The position numbers and the translations under genes are program-made. A stretch of DNA of 50,085 nucleotides, from contig JABEUN010000060.1 in NCBI GenBank assembly GCA_013044385.1, positions 1 through 50,085 of the forward strand, given 5' to 3'. Source of the stretch: Acidimicrobiaceae bacterium. GTDB taxonomy: Bacteria > Actinomycetota > Acidimicrobiia > Acidimicrobiales > Acidimicrobiaceae. Numbering within the stretch: position 1 is the first letter of the stretch; the number at the start of each line of letters is the position of its first letter. This document shows, piece after piece, positions 24,976 through 35,170 of the stretch. Under the pieces are notes generated by a model. It was not told the DNA's origin. It was given only the letters and a program-made list of their open reading frames with translations, and searched no databases.

Positions 24976-26868
24976 CTACTGGTCGGTTATCCCGAGGAGC
25001 CCTCCTAAAAATGACTCAATCCTCTCCAATTCATCCTTTACGAACCAGCCACCTGACCACCCATGACCTTGACCGGGGTACCTGACGTATTCACATGAGT
25101 CACCGACTTGGGCTACGAAGGCATCAGTGAGAGCCGCGGGAACTACCTCGTCCTCGAGGCCCTGGAAGACCAGGAGTGGCTTATCAATCTCACGGGCCCA
25201 GCTCATTGGAGATCTGGACAGGTATCTATCTTCGAACTCAGGAAGTGGTCCGATCAGATCGTCAAAATAGCGCTCTTCGAAGCGCCAGGTACTCCGCACC
25301 AGACCGAGAATGTCAGTGACTGGATACGCGGCAACTCCGCCACCGACTAGCCCGGGAAAGTGCCTCAATACACCCATGACCGTGCCGCCAGCCGACGAGG
25401 TCCCCAAGATAAAACTGGCCACCGGATCCATGGCTAAGTGTCTATGAGCCCACCTGAGCGTCGCCGCACTATCTATCACGTCTGACACCCCAAAGTGACC
25501 ATATATCGCCCTGAGTTTCGAACGGCCCGATCCCGAACTCCCCCGGTAATCGGGTACCACGATCGCGTACCCCCTGTCGAGGAAGAATTCGAACCGCGGG
25601 TTGGATGTAACCCTGGTCTGCCCTGTTGGTCCACCGTGCAACCAACAGATCACCCCAATGGCCTCGGCTCCAGTCGGCACATAAAGTCGGGCAGAAAGTT
25701 CCACATCTGTATTATCTGGGAGACTGTCAAATGGAACTGCCATCGTTTCAGCAAGAAACTCTCGTTGATCGAATCTGATCGACACCACCTCCGGCTCGAC
25801 CGAAGTATCCGTTGCTATCCACAGCGGAGGTCCAGCCGCCAACGCCTTGACTCGCTCGGTCGATGTTTCGAAGGTGACAATTTGGGTAGGAGTCCTGGCT
25901 CCGGACCTCAATGCAACTCCCACTCCGCCGAGACTATCGAGTCCTCCAAAGACTCCGCGCTTCAGATCAACCAACCCATTCTCCTGGTCGATTCTCGAGA
26001 GAGTTCCGAAACCCGCTCTGTTCACGGCCACCACCAAACCGTTCGGAGTTACGCAGTAGCTCGACTGCCCGGGAGAGAAGTCAGGCTCGGCGCAGTCCAG
26101 TTCGAACTCGAGAACTGGCTTCGGTTCTCCAGATCCGCTCGATTTGACGAGCCAAGGGATCGTAAAGCCGGTCCGATCCGTAAGGGCATACAGGTCCCCT
26201 GAGTCCGGATCGTACCGCGGCTGTGTAGCGGAAAACTCTCCCACCGGCGAACCGAAGATAACTTCTGGCTTTAGACCTGAGCCGTGTGTCCTAAGAAGGA
26301 CAATTCTTGAACCGTCCCACGGCATGTCGGGATGGGACCACTCCGCCCAAGCGATCCACTGTCCGTCGGGTGAGTAACGGGGTGAAGCCAGAAAGTCTGG
26401 CGCGCGAAAATCCGCACGCTCTGTAGAAATATCGGCCATCAGGACAGGGGGATCGTCAGGTGACATGCAGCTCTTGTAGAGTATGACGGACTGGTCCACC
26501 ACGAAAAGTACCCCGTCACCATCAGGCGATGGCTCGAGGTCCGAGACAGCACCTCCTCTGAAGAGGCTACGTAAACAACCCGACTCGATATCCACCACGA
26601 CGAGATCTCCCGAGTGGTCGACTAGGTAGATCATCGTCCCGTCCGGGCTCCAACGGTACCGTCCTCCAAAACCGAAATACCCAGATCGCAGGGTTACTGG
26701 CGCCGCAGCCCTCTCGATACCATCCTCAAGCGAGTTGACTAGCAAGATCGTCCTACCCGACTCAGATGAACCATAGCAGACCCGCTTGGCATCGGGGGAG
26801 AGTTGTGGCGACGACAGGGTCCTCCCGACAGCTACAGCGTCCGCCGACAGGGCTACCGAGCGCTTCAC
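24976..26868 (-). CDS. S9 family serine peptidase (prolyl oligopeptidase/acylaminoacyl peptidase type)
   Basis: 630 residues. The first ~380 form a TolB/beta-propeller-like region with repeated SPDG-containing blades (for example RWSPDGTMIYLVD and RYSPDGQWIAWAE). The C-terminal ~250 are an alpha/beta hydrolase domain with oxyanion GGPTGQT, nucleophile region ILGTSSAGG (second Ser, residue ~492), FQGLEDEVVP acid and GQGHGW histidine. No signal peptide, so a cytoplasmic oligopeptidase is likely. GTG 26868 is the start. It follows the mutase gene by 53 bp. Confidence 0.9.
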   Translation of the reverse strand: MKRSVALSADAVAVGRTLSSPQLSPDAKRVCYGSSESGRTILLVNSLEDGIERAAAPVTLRSGYFGFGGRYRWSPDGTMIYLVDHSGDLVVVDIESGCLRSLFRGGAVSDLEPSPDGDGVLFVVDQSVILYKSCMSPDDPPVLMADISTERADFRAPDFLASPRYSPDGQWIAWAEWSHPDMPWDGSRIVLLRTHGSGLKPEVIFGSPVGEFSATQPRYDPDSGDLYALTDRTGFTIPWLVKSSGSGEPKPVLEFELDCAEPDFSPGQSSYCVTPNGLVVAVNRAGFGTLSRIDQENGLVDLKRGVFGGLDSLGGVGVALRSGARTPTQIVTFETSTERVKALAAGPPLWIATDTSVEPEVVSIRFDQREFLAETMAVPFDSLPDNTDVELSARLYVPTGAEAIGVICWLHGGPTGQTRVTSNPRFEFFLDRGYAIVVPDYRGSSGSGRSKLRAIYGHFGVSDVIDSAATLRWAHRHLAMDPVASFILGTSSAGGTVMGVLRHFPGLVGGGVAAYPVTDILGLVRSTWRFEERYFDDLIGPLPEFEDRYLSRSPMSWAREIDKPLLVFQGLEDEVVPAALTDAFVAQVGDSCEYVRYPGQGHGWSGGWFVKDELERIESFLGGLLGITDQ

Positions 26869-26921
26869 CGCCTACCGTGCCGAAGTGTCTGGCAGGTGTA
26901 CTGATTCATGGGTAGTCCGTT

Positions 26922-28589
26922 CTAGACCCAGGGAGTCTCTTCGTAAGTACCGAATACCTCAGCCATCGCCTGCATCTGTTCACCTACGGTGACAGATGCA
27001 TTCGCAGCATCAATCAGCACCGGCATCAAGTTTCGGGTCGGATCGGCTGCAACCTCTTTAATTGCCGCTAAGGCTACATCGGCGAGTGCTGAATTTCTCT
27101 GGGATTTGACCGATGCCAGAAATTCCACCTGATCCCGCTCGGACCTGGGATCGATTACCAAGGTGTCGAATGGCTCCTCTTTGTCGAGCACGAATTGATT
27201 GACCCCGACCACGACTCTCCGACCGGAGGAGATCCGCTTCTCGAAGTCAAAGGAGGAATCGGCGATCTCCCTCACAAAATATCCGTTCTCGATTCCTTCG
27301 AGTACCCCTTCCAGCATCGAGCCATTACCCATCTCATCGATCCGGCGGAATATTTCCTCGGCCATCGCCTCGAGCTGGTCCGTGAGGCTCTCGACGAAGT
27401 AGGAACCGCCAAGTGGATCAGCGACATTGGTCACGCCGGTCTCGTAAGCGATCACCTGCTGAGTTCTGAGAGCAATCCTCGCCGACTTCTCCGTCGGAAG
27501 GGCTAGAACCTCATCCATAGAATTTGTATGTAAAGACTGGGTTCCACCAAGCACGCCAGCCAAGGCCTCAATAGCGGTCCTGACGATGTTCACCTCGGGC
27601 TGCTGGGCAGTGAGCGACACGCCAGCGGTCTGGGTGTGGAATCTAAGCCTCGCTGACTCCTCCGATTTCGCCCCGTAACGCTCCTTCATCCACCTAGCCC
27701 AGATCCTTCGCGCAGCTCTGTACTTAGCGATCTCCTCGAAGAAATCGATGTGGGCATTGAAGAAAAACGAAAGCCGCGGAGCGAACTCGTCGGTCTCAAG
27801 ACCAGCTCGCTGCGCCGCCTCGGTGTAGGCGAATCCGTTGGCGAGTGTGTAAGCCATCTCCTGGGCGGCGGTGGATCCGGCCTCCCTAATGTGATAACCA
27901 GACACCGATACGGCGTGCCACTTTGGCATCTCTGCTGCACAATAAGAGATCGAATCGGCGACGAGCCTTACAGATGGCCGTGGTGGAAAGTAGTACTCCT
28001 TCTGGGCTTGATACTCCTTCATGATGTCGTTCTGCAAGGTACCAGCGAGCTCCGACGTTGGGATGCCCGAATGATTTGCATTGGCGATAAACATTGCGAA
28101 GATCGATGCCGCCGGAGAGTTGATCGTCATCGAGGTCGAGATCCGGCGCAGATCGATGCCGGAAAAGAGTCTCTCCATATCAAAGATCGAATCGACCGCA
28201 ACGCCGCACTTACCAACCTCACCCAAGGATCTGACATCATCTGAATCCAGACCCATGAGAGTGGGAAGGTCAAAGGCAACAGAAAGGCCATCTCCACCAG
28301 ATGCGAGGATCTCCTTGAACCTCTCGTTTGTCTCCTCAGCCCTCCCAAATCCCGCGAACATCCTCATGGTGAACAGTTTCGACCTGTACATCGATGCATA
28401 TGGTCCCCGGGTAAAAGGCGCCACTCCGGGGAACTCCGTGGTGGTCCCTGGGTCCGATCCTTCGATCGGATACAGCGGACCGGAGGGACCATAAAGAGGG
28501 GCTAACTCGACTCCTGACATCGTCTCGAAATCGACATCCCTCGTCGGACTGTCCAATAATCCTTGCCGCCACTTATCAAATCCGCGCAT
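26922..28589 (-). CDS. Acyl-CoA mutase large subunit (methylmalonyl-CoA mutase family)
   Basis: 555 residues from ATG 28589 (GGGAGG six bases upstream). This is the substrate-binding TIM barrel only. It lacks the ~130-residue C-terminal B12 domain, so it belongs to the split mutases that pair with a separate small subunit. The YASMYR and RPSVRLVAD segments keep the Tyr and Arg that align with the methylmalonyl-recognising residues (Y89 and R207 in the Propionibacterium enzyme); isobutyryl- and hydroxyisobutyryl-CoA mutases have Gln at the second site. SGYHIREAG carries the catalytic His. The small subunit is not in the window. MeaB is nearby. Confidence 0.9.
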   Translation of the reverse strand: MRGFDKWRQGLLDSPTRDVDFETMSGVELAPLYGPSGPLYPIEGSDPGTTTEFPGVAPFTRGPYASMYRSKLFTMRMFAGFGRAEETNERFKEILASGGDGLSVAFDLPTLMGLDSDDVRSLGEVGKCGVAVDSIFDMERLFSGIDLRRISTSMTINSPAASIFAMFIANANHSGIPTSELAGTLQNDIMKEYQAQKEYYFPPRPSVRLVADSISYCAAEMPKWHAVSVSGYHIREAGSTAAQEMAYTLANGFAYTEAAQRAGLETDEFAPRLSFFFNAHIDFFEEIAKYRAARRIWARWMKERYGAKSEESARLRFHTQTAGVSLTAQQPEVNIVRTAIEALAGVLGGTQSLHTNSMDEVLALPTEKSARIALRTQQVIAYETGVTNVADPLGGSYFVESLTDQLEAMAEEIFRRIDEMGNGSMLEGVLEGIENGYFVREIADSSFDFEKRISSGRRVVVGVNQFVLDKEEPFDTLVIDPRSERDQVEFLASVKSQRNSALADVALAAIKEVAADPTRNLMPVLIDAANASVTVGEQMQAMAEVFGTYEETPWV

Positions 28590-28763
28590 TGGAACCTCCC
28601 ACCCCGCCATCAACCCCTGATTGAGACAGCAACAGCTGCAGAATCGGGACAACAGCCACCTACTTCAAAATTCAGATTCGAAGCCGGACTCGTCTCCTGA
28701 TCCTATTGTCTTTGCACCTTCCCGTAAAGCGGCACACAAACGTGGGAGGATTATGACGACAAA

Positions 28764-30272
28764 CTAGAGACTCACGTCATCAACTTTCACACCCTGCTCG
28801 GTTGCCAGGCTGCGGAGCAGTTCATCTCTGACAGACGATCTACGAACCTTGCCAGTATCATCCCGGAGTGAAGCTTCAACAAAGTCGATCCGCCGCGGAA
28901 TCTTGTACGGAACAAGCCTCGAACGGAGGTGGGCCTCCAGCTCTTCCAACGAAACACGCGGCTCGCGGAGCTGGACGAGAGCATACGGTACCTGACCCAA
29001 ATCCCCCGCTGGAACCCCGACGACACAGCAGCTCAGGACCGAGGGATGGTCGAGAATTACAGCCTCCACCTCGGCAGGATATACATTCAATCCTCCGACT
29101 AGGATCATGTCGATCTGGCGATCAGCTAGGAAAAGGTAACCCGCTTCGTCGAGAAAGCCCATGTCTCCCAGCGACTCCCACCCGTCACGCTCCCTTCGAT
29201 CGGCCCCGATATAGCGGTAAGTTGGCCTCGACGGGTCGTTCGGACGCATGAACACCTCGCCTACACAACCAGGGGGTAGTTCTAATCCCTCCTGATCGAG
29301 AACCCTGAACTGCCCAGCCAAAGGTCGACCAACTGAACCCGGATGCTCTAGCCACTCCCGCCCATCTATGAGGGTTATTGCCTGAGCCTCCGTCCCGGCG
29401 TACAGTTCCAGCACCGCCTCCGGACCAATCCACTCGATCCAAGCGCGTTTGACCGATTCCGGGCATGGGGCGGCAGTATGAAAAATGGTCTTGAGGCTGT
29501 CCAACGAGTAGTTTCGCTTGATGGACTCATCGAGCCTGACAATCCTCTGCATCATCGTCGGGACCGAGTAGAGCCACTCGATCTGATACATCTGTATATA
29601 AGCAAGCGTCTTTTCGGGATCAAAACGTCCCGCGACTACTTGAGTTGCGCCCTGTAGTAGACCGAGCATGGAAAAGACGAATGGCCCATTGTGGCTCATC
29701 GGGGCCGTCACCAGCTGAGATCTCCCTTGACGCATACCTAGTAAAGATGCCAGCGGGAGTACTACCTCTACCGCGGCTGGCTGGCCAGCAACTATCAATT
29801 TCGGCTTGCCGGTACTGCCACCAGAACTGAGTGCTTTCCACGATTGTGAGATGCGGTCTGACTCAAGGTCCGTCTCGCCCGGCACCGATTGGGCCGACAG
29901 CACCTTGACCTGAGCAAGCAAACCCAAGTCTGTGCGATCGGTAATAAGCACTAGCGCACCCGAGAGATCCACGGCCTGGATGACCTCGGGAACCGTGAGC
30001 CTGTAAGAGAGGGGCTGAGGTGTCGCACCTATCCTCCAGGCCGCTACCGTCGCCAAGTAGAAATCGATGCTGTTGGTCAGGCAGATAGCGACGAAGTCGC
30101 CTTGGTCGGCCCCCGCCAACATCAGATCACGAGCGAGCCATCTTGACCGATCAGCCAACTCCAGGTAGTCGATCGAGTTCCCCGACTCGACTTCGACAAT
30201 CGCCTGGAATTGCGGTTCCAACTGCGCCATTTCGTCTATCCGACTGTGCAGTGGAGTCAGGGCATCCGGCAT
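28764..30272 (-). CDS. AMP-dependent acyl-CoA synthetase/ligase
   Basis: About 502 residues, ANL superfamily. P-loop-like A3 motif SSGGSTGKPKL, A5 ELYAGTEAQ, A7 EAGYLFLADRQIDMILVGG with the hinge Asp, and the C-terminal catalytic lysine in DDTGKVRRS. It activates a carboxylic acid to acyl-AMP and then acyl-CoA. The acid cannot be told from sequence. Start ATG 30272 has GGGGGG close upstream; ATG 30299, with no ribosome-binding site, would add nine residues. As the first gene of the 30.3-19.4 kb minus-strand run it may feed the mutase and crotonase nearby. Confidence 0.88.
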   Translation of the reverse strand: MPDALTPLHSRIDEMAQLEPQFQAIVEVESGNSIDYLELADRSRWLARDLMLAGADQGDFVAICLTNSIDFYLATVAAWRIGATPQPLSYRLTVPEVIQAVDLSGALVLITDRTDLGLLAQVKVLSAQSVPGETDLESDRISQSWKALSSGGSTGKPKLIVAGQPAAVEVVLPLASLLGMRQGRSQLVTAPMSHNGPFVFSMLGLLQGATQVVAGRFDPEKTLAYIQMYQIEWLYSVPTMMQRIVRLDESIKRNYSLDSLKTIFHTAAPCPESVKRAWIEWIGPEAVLELYAGTEAQAITLIDGREWLEHPGSVGRPLAGQFRVLDQEGLELPPGCVGEVFMRPNDPSRPTYRYIGADRRERDGWESLGDMGFLDEAGYLFLADRQIDMILVGGLNVYPAEVEAVILDHPSVLSCCVVGVPAGDLGQVPYALVQLREPRVSLEELEAHLRSRLVPYKIPRRIDFVEASLRDDTGKVRRSSVRDELLRSLATEQGVKVDDVSL

Positions 30273-30410
30273 TTTCCCCCCAGGCAGTGTCGGCCACATT
30301 TAGAACTTATGCGCTAAATCAGACGATTCCGCATACCTAGAACCGACATAGTTTGGTTAAGGCTCAGTTCAGTTATTCCGACTTTGCGGGCACGGGGAGC
30401 TGATCGGCTG

Positions 30411-30416
30411 TAACCT
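30411..30416 (+). promoter_or_regulatory. -10 element of glpX, leaderless arrangement
   Basis: TAACCT matches TANNNT and ends exactly seven bases before ATG 30424, which has no Shine-Dalgarno sequence. Transcription would begin at or next to the A of the start codon. A TTGCGG upstream (30384-30389) would need an unusually long 21-base spacer. Confidence 0.5.
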
Positions 30417-30423
30417 TTGTCCG

Positions 30424-31419
30424 ATGACTTTACAACCTCAAGCCCCCGACCGCAACCTAGCCCTCGACTTGGTCAGAGTCACCGAAGCAGCAGCGATGGC
30501 TGGTGCACTTTGGATGGGCCGTGGCGACAAGGAGGGCGCCGACGAAGCGGCTGTCGAAGCCATGCGAGCGATACTGCACACTGTATCCATGGACGGAGTG
30601 GTCGTTATTGGCGAGGGCGAGAAGGACAACGCCCCGATGCTCTTTAATGGGGAGAAGGTGGGCGATGGGACCGAGCCCATGGTCGACGTCGCCGTAGATC
30701 CCATCGACGGGACCACGCCGACCGCTATGGGCAGGGGCGGCGCACTCTCCGTGATCGCCGTTGCCGATAAGGGTTCGATGTTCGACCCAGGACCGTTCGT
30801 TTACATGGAGAAGATCGCAGTTGGGCCCGACGCTGTCGGGGTCATAGACATAACTGCCCCAACCGAAGTGAACCTTAGAGCTGTAGCCAAGGCCAAAGGG
30901 GTATCGATCTCAGAGCTGACTGTTGTGATCCTCGACAGGGAGAGGCACCTGAACCTGATACACGAGGTGAGGGCGGCTGGGTCGCGAATTCGGTTGATCA
31001 CAGATGGTGATGTCGCCGGTGCCATCTCTACTGCATGGCCGGATTCGGGTACTGACATTCTCCTTGGAATCGGCGGGACTCCCGAGGGCGTTGTTGCCGC
31101 TGCCGCACTCAAATGCATGGGTGGTGAGATTCAGGGCAGACTCTGGCCCAGGGACGAAAGGGAGGTACGTCTCGCCAAAGAGCAAGGCTACGATACAACG
31201 CAGGTATTGACAACGGACGATCTGGTCAGGTCAGACAACTGTTTTTTTGCAGCTACAGGCGTCACAGATGGGGAACTTCTCAGGGGTGTACACTACAGCT
31301 CAAAGGGTGCCACCACACACTCGTTAGTGATGCGATCCAGATCCGGGACGGTGAGGAAGGTTGACGCCTTCCATCAACTCGAAAAATTGAGACGGTACAG
31401 CATCATCCCGTTTTCCTGA
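30424..31419 (+). CDS. glpX: Fructose-1,6-bisphosphatase class II
   Basis: 331 residues. Li+-sensitive phosphatase fold; hydrolyses fructose-1,6-bisphosphate in gluconeogenesis. Metal-binding motifs GEGEKD (63-68) and DPIDGTTP (92-99) are intact, with the [10 protein letters not shown] and GIGGTPEGV active-site segments. This is the only FBPase class used by most Actinobacteria. The 3' end overlaps the convergent 2H-GNAT gene by 46 bp. It appears leaderless. Together with SPS/SPP it could route gluconeogenic carbon toward sucrose. Confidence 0.95.
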   Translation: MTLQPQAPDRNLALDLVRVTEAAAMAGALWMGRGDKEGADEAAVEAMRAILHTVSMDGVVVIGEGEKDNAPMLFNGEKVGDGTEPMVDVAVDPIDGTTPTAMGRGGALSVIAVADKGSMFDPGPFVYMEKIAVGPDAVGVIDITAPTEVNLRAVAKAKGVSISELTVVILDRERHLNLIHEVRAAGSRIRLITDGDVAGAISTAWPDSGTDILLGIGGTPEGVVAAAALKCMGGEIQGRLWPRDEREVRLAKEQGYDTTQVLTTDDLVRSDNCFFAATGVTDGELLRGVHYSSKGATTHSLVMRSRSGTVRKVDAFHQLEKLRRYSIIPFS

Positions 31420-32342
31420 GAGCCGAACAATAACTTCGCCTCCTCAGAAGCCACAAATCCCAGACGGTCCAGAAATTCAGGTGCGACCTGGGACAGGATC
31501 GCCCGGCTACCATCGGCCTGTGCCCTTGCGACGATCCGTCTGACGAGCCTCGTCCCTAGTCCCATGAGTCGAAATTCCGAAGCGACATGGATGGCCAGAA
31601 TATTGAACACGCCTCTATCGGCATTAACCAGGGCAACCCCAGCGATTCTCTCCCCCGCAGTAGCGACGAATGCAAGGCGCTTACCGAAGTCATTGCCGTC
31701 TGCAAGAACGGCTGCGTCCGAGAATCCTTCGCTCTGCAACCACGTTAGGCACGATTTCGGAAATCCACCACGAACGAAGAGTTCAATGCGGTCCGCACCG
31801 ACCGAGACCGTCGTCGACAGGTCATCGAACAGCCATGACGAGTCACGAACCCACATTGATCCCGCCACAGTCTGCTTCTCACAAAGATCGACTCGATCGA
31901 CTTGGAATGTGGCATTGAAACCAGAGAGGCTCCACTTGAGATGTGCGATCTCGACGGGATTCAGGCCGTCGGCTATGGTCACGTGAGGTACGAATGACCT
32001 TTCATGTCTCGGTGCCAGATCCCCAGTAGCAAGCGAGCGGTGAAGGTCCTGCAGCTGATCTGCCCCATCGGTCACCTCGAAATAGAGGACTGGGGAGTCA
32101 TCGGAAAAAGTAGAAGCGCCTCGGATAGTCACAATGAATGGCTCACGGCCATCCACCTTTGTAGCGATCAAGCGGTCCAACCTGATCAGATCAGCTGCTT
32201 TTAAATTGAACGGAGGAACGACCGTAACGTGTGGGTGAATCCTCGAAACACCGACCGAGCCTAGAGCTCTTCGAACGCCATCGATCTGCGATGAGAACGG
32301 CTCCGGTATGGAGACCAGAATTCCCAGTCGGAGTCCGGTCAA
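31374..32342 (-). CDS. 2H phosphoesterase (2'-5' RNA ligase-like) fused to GNAT acetyltransferase
   Basis: 322 residues. The N-terminal ~175 residues are a 2H phosphoesterase with both catalytic HxT motifs: HPHVT (H38, T40) and VPHVT (H120, T122). Such enzymes open cyclic phosphates or process 2'-5' linkages and nucleotide adducts. Residues ~190-322 form a GNAT acetyltransferase, with the acetyl-CoA loop [10 protein letters not shown] after the LAIHVASEF strand. TTG 32342 starts one base after the atpC stop (TAGATTG), so it is read as the last gene of the ATP synthase transcript; the 67 codons further upstream in frame lie inside atpC. Substrates of either half are unknown. Confidence 0.8.
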   Translation of the reverse strand: MTGLRLGILVSIPEPFSSQIDGVRRALGSVGVSRIHPHVTVVPPFNLKAADLIRLDRLIATKVDGREPFIVTIRGASTFSDDSPVLYFEVTDGADQLQDLHRSLATGDLAPRHERSFVPHVTIADGLNPVEIAHLKWSLSGFNATFQVDRVDLCEKQTVAGSMWVRDSSWLFDDLSTTVSVGADRIELFVRGGFPKSCLTWLQSEGFSDAAVLADGNDFGKRLAFVATAGERIAGVALVNADRGVFNILAIHVASEFRLMGLGTRLVRRIVARAQADGSRAILSQVAPEFLDRLGFVASEEAKLLFGSQENGMMLYRLNFSS

Positions 32343-32343
32343 T

Positions 32344-32745
32344 CTATCTAGTCCGCTTAACCTGTCCCGCGTCGAGCCGCACACGCGCACGGGCCAACGC
32401 CGCAATCTCGGCGGCGTCATTGAACTCACGGACCTTCCGTTCGGCGTTCTCAAGCGCTCGCTCGGCCCTGGCCAAATCAACTTCTGATGCCAATTCGGCC
32501 ACTCCTGCGAGAACCGCCACACTGTCTCCTGCCGCCCTGACAAAGCCTCCGTGTACCGCAGCCAACTCTACCGAGTCATCAGGGAGGGTTATCTTCAGAA
32601 CGCAGATCTCGACAGTCCCAAGAAATGGGGCATGTCCCCTCAGGAAAGCGATATCACCATTCCCCGAACGTAGCGTGACCATCTGGGCGTTCCCGTCGAA
32701 CAGAACCCTCTCAGGCGTCACAAGGGTGAAGCGAAACTCCGCCAC
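32344..32745 (-). CDS. atpC: ATP synthase epsilon subunit
   Basis: 133 residues, F1 central-stalk subunit. The N-terminal beta sandwich (FTLVTPERVLFDG, then SGNGDIAFLRGHAPFLG) is followed by a helical hairpin rich in Glu/Arg/Ala that can inhibit rotation. Only the first part is strongly conserved, as usual. GTG 32745 lies three bases past the atpD stop. An extra gene is attached downstream. Confidence 0.94.
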   Translation of the reverse strand: MAEFRFTLVTPERVLFDGNAQMVTLRSGNGDIAFLRGHAPFLGTVEICVLKITLPDDSVELAAVHGGFVRAAGDSVAVLAGVAELASEVDLARAERALENAERKVREFNDAAEIAALARARVRLDAGQVKRTR

Positions 32746-32748
32746 GAC

Positions 32749-34194
<1,446 letters not shown>

Positions 34195-34231
34195 CTACTC
34201 CTTGGATTCTGTCCTAAAACTCTTGACCGAC

Positions 34232-35164
34232 TCAGTTCCGATTCTCCCGAAATTGGGTCACACCTACATCGGACTCCCAGTCCAACGCATCGCCTAGCGC
34301 TTCAGCGCCACCTACGATCTCCATGATCTCAGTGGTAATTGCGTCCTGACGTGCTCTATTCATAATTCTCGAGAGGCTCTTGATTAGCTCCTCTGCGTTC
34401 TCAGTTGCCGCTGCCATAGCCCTCTGTCGAGCTGCGTACTCTGAGGCTGAGGCCTCTAATAGGAGGGCAAAGATTCTAGCTTGGACGAACTGTCGCAGTA
34501 GAGGGTCGATAATCAGTTCGGGAGATGGCTCGAACTCGAAGTCATATCCTGCGGGCTTGTCGGTCGAGAATGTCGCTGAATCGATAGGAGCCAACTTGGT
34601 CAACTCGAGCTTCTGAAGGCCCGCTGAGAGGAACCTCGTGGATATCACCTCAATGAAGCTGATGGACCCCTCCTCGAAGGGAACCAGCACAAGGTCAGAG
34701 ATCTTCCTTGCGTCCTCGTACGAAGGCTTATCGGAGATGTGCAGCAGTGACCCGACCACCGGAATGTTCCGATACCGCAGGTAGCTCTCACCTTTACGAC
34801 CGACAACAACCACTTTTGTGACACGACCGGCAGATTCGCGCTGTCGAATTATTCGTTCAGCCATCCTCAGAGCATTGGAGTTATAGCCTCCACAAAGTCC
34901 ACGGTCGGCAACCATGACCACTAGGCCCAACACGCCCCCCTGGTCAGCCTCACCCAGATACCTGCTCTTGGGTAATCCAGAACTCGCAGCTATCTCCCGT
35001 ACGATCTCTGACAGTCTCTCGTAGTAGGGACGCGCCGATGCGATTCGACCCATAGCCCTGACGATCCTCGACGACGCTATGAGTTCCATGGCCCGCGTTA
35101 TCTTCTTCGTCGACTGGACGCTTTTTATTCGCCTCTTGAGAACCCGTTCCTGACCGCCTGCCAT
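34232..35164 (-). CDS. atpG: ATP synthase gamma subunit
   Basis: 310 residues, rotor shaft of F1. N-terminal RRIKSVQSTKKITRAMELIA and C-terminal AMAAATENAEELI with RARQDAITTEIMEIVGGAEAL form the antiparallel coiled coil. The globular middle includes VMVADRGLCGGYNSN. ATG 35164 starts six bases after the atpA stop. Confidence 0.97.
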   Translation of the reverse strand: MAGGQERVLKRRIKSVQSTKKITRAMELIASSRIVRAMGRIASARPYYERLSEIVREIAASSGLPKSRYLGEADQGGVLGLVVMVADRGLCGGYNSNALRMAERIIRQRESAGRVTKVVVVGRKGESYLRYRNIPVVGSLLHISDKPSYEDARKISDLVLVPFEEGSISFIEVISTRFLSAGLQKLELTKLAPIDSATFSTDKPAGYDFEFEPSPELIIDPLLRQFVQARIFALLLEASASEYAARQRAMAAATENAEELIKSLSRIMNRARQDAITTEIMEIVGGAEALGDALDWESDVGVTQFRENRN

Positions 35165-35170
35165 CTAATG

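Noticed and set aside
25495-26202. Plus-strand open frame of 235 codons opposite the S9 peptidase
   Set aside because: Antisense shadow of a well-supported gene with no motif of its own.
32343-32543. N-terminal extension of the 2H-GNAT frame into atpC
   Set aside because: Lies inside atpC in another frame, Arg/Pro-rich shadow sequence; the TTG next to the atpC stop fits the domain boundary.
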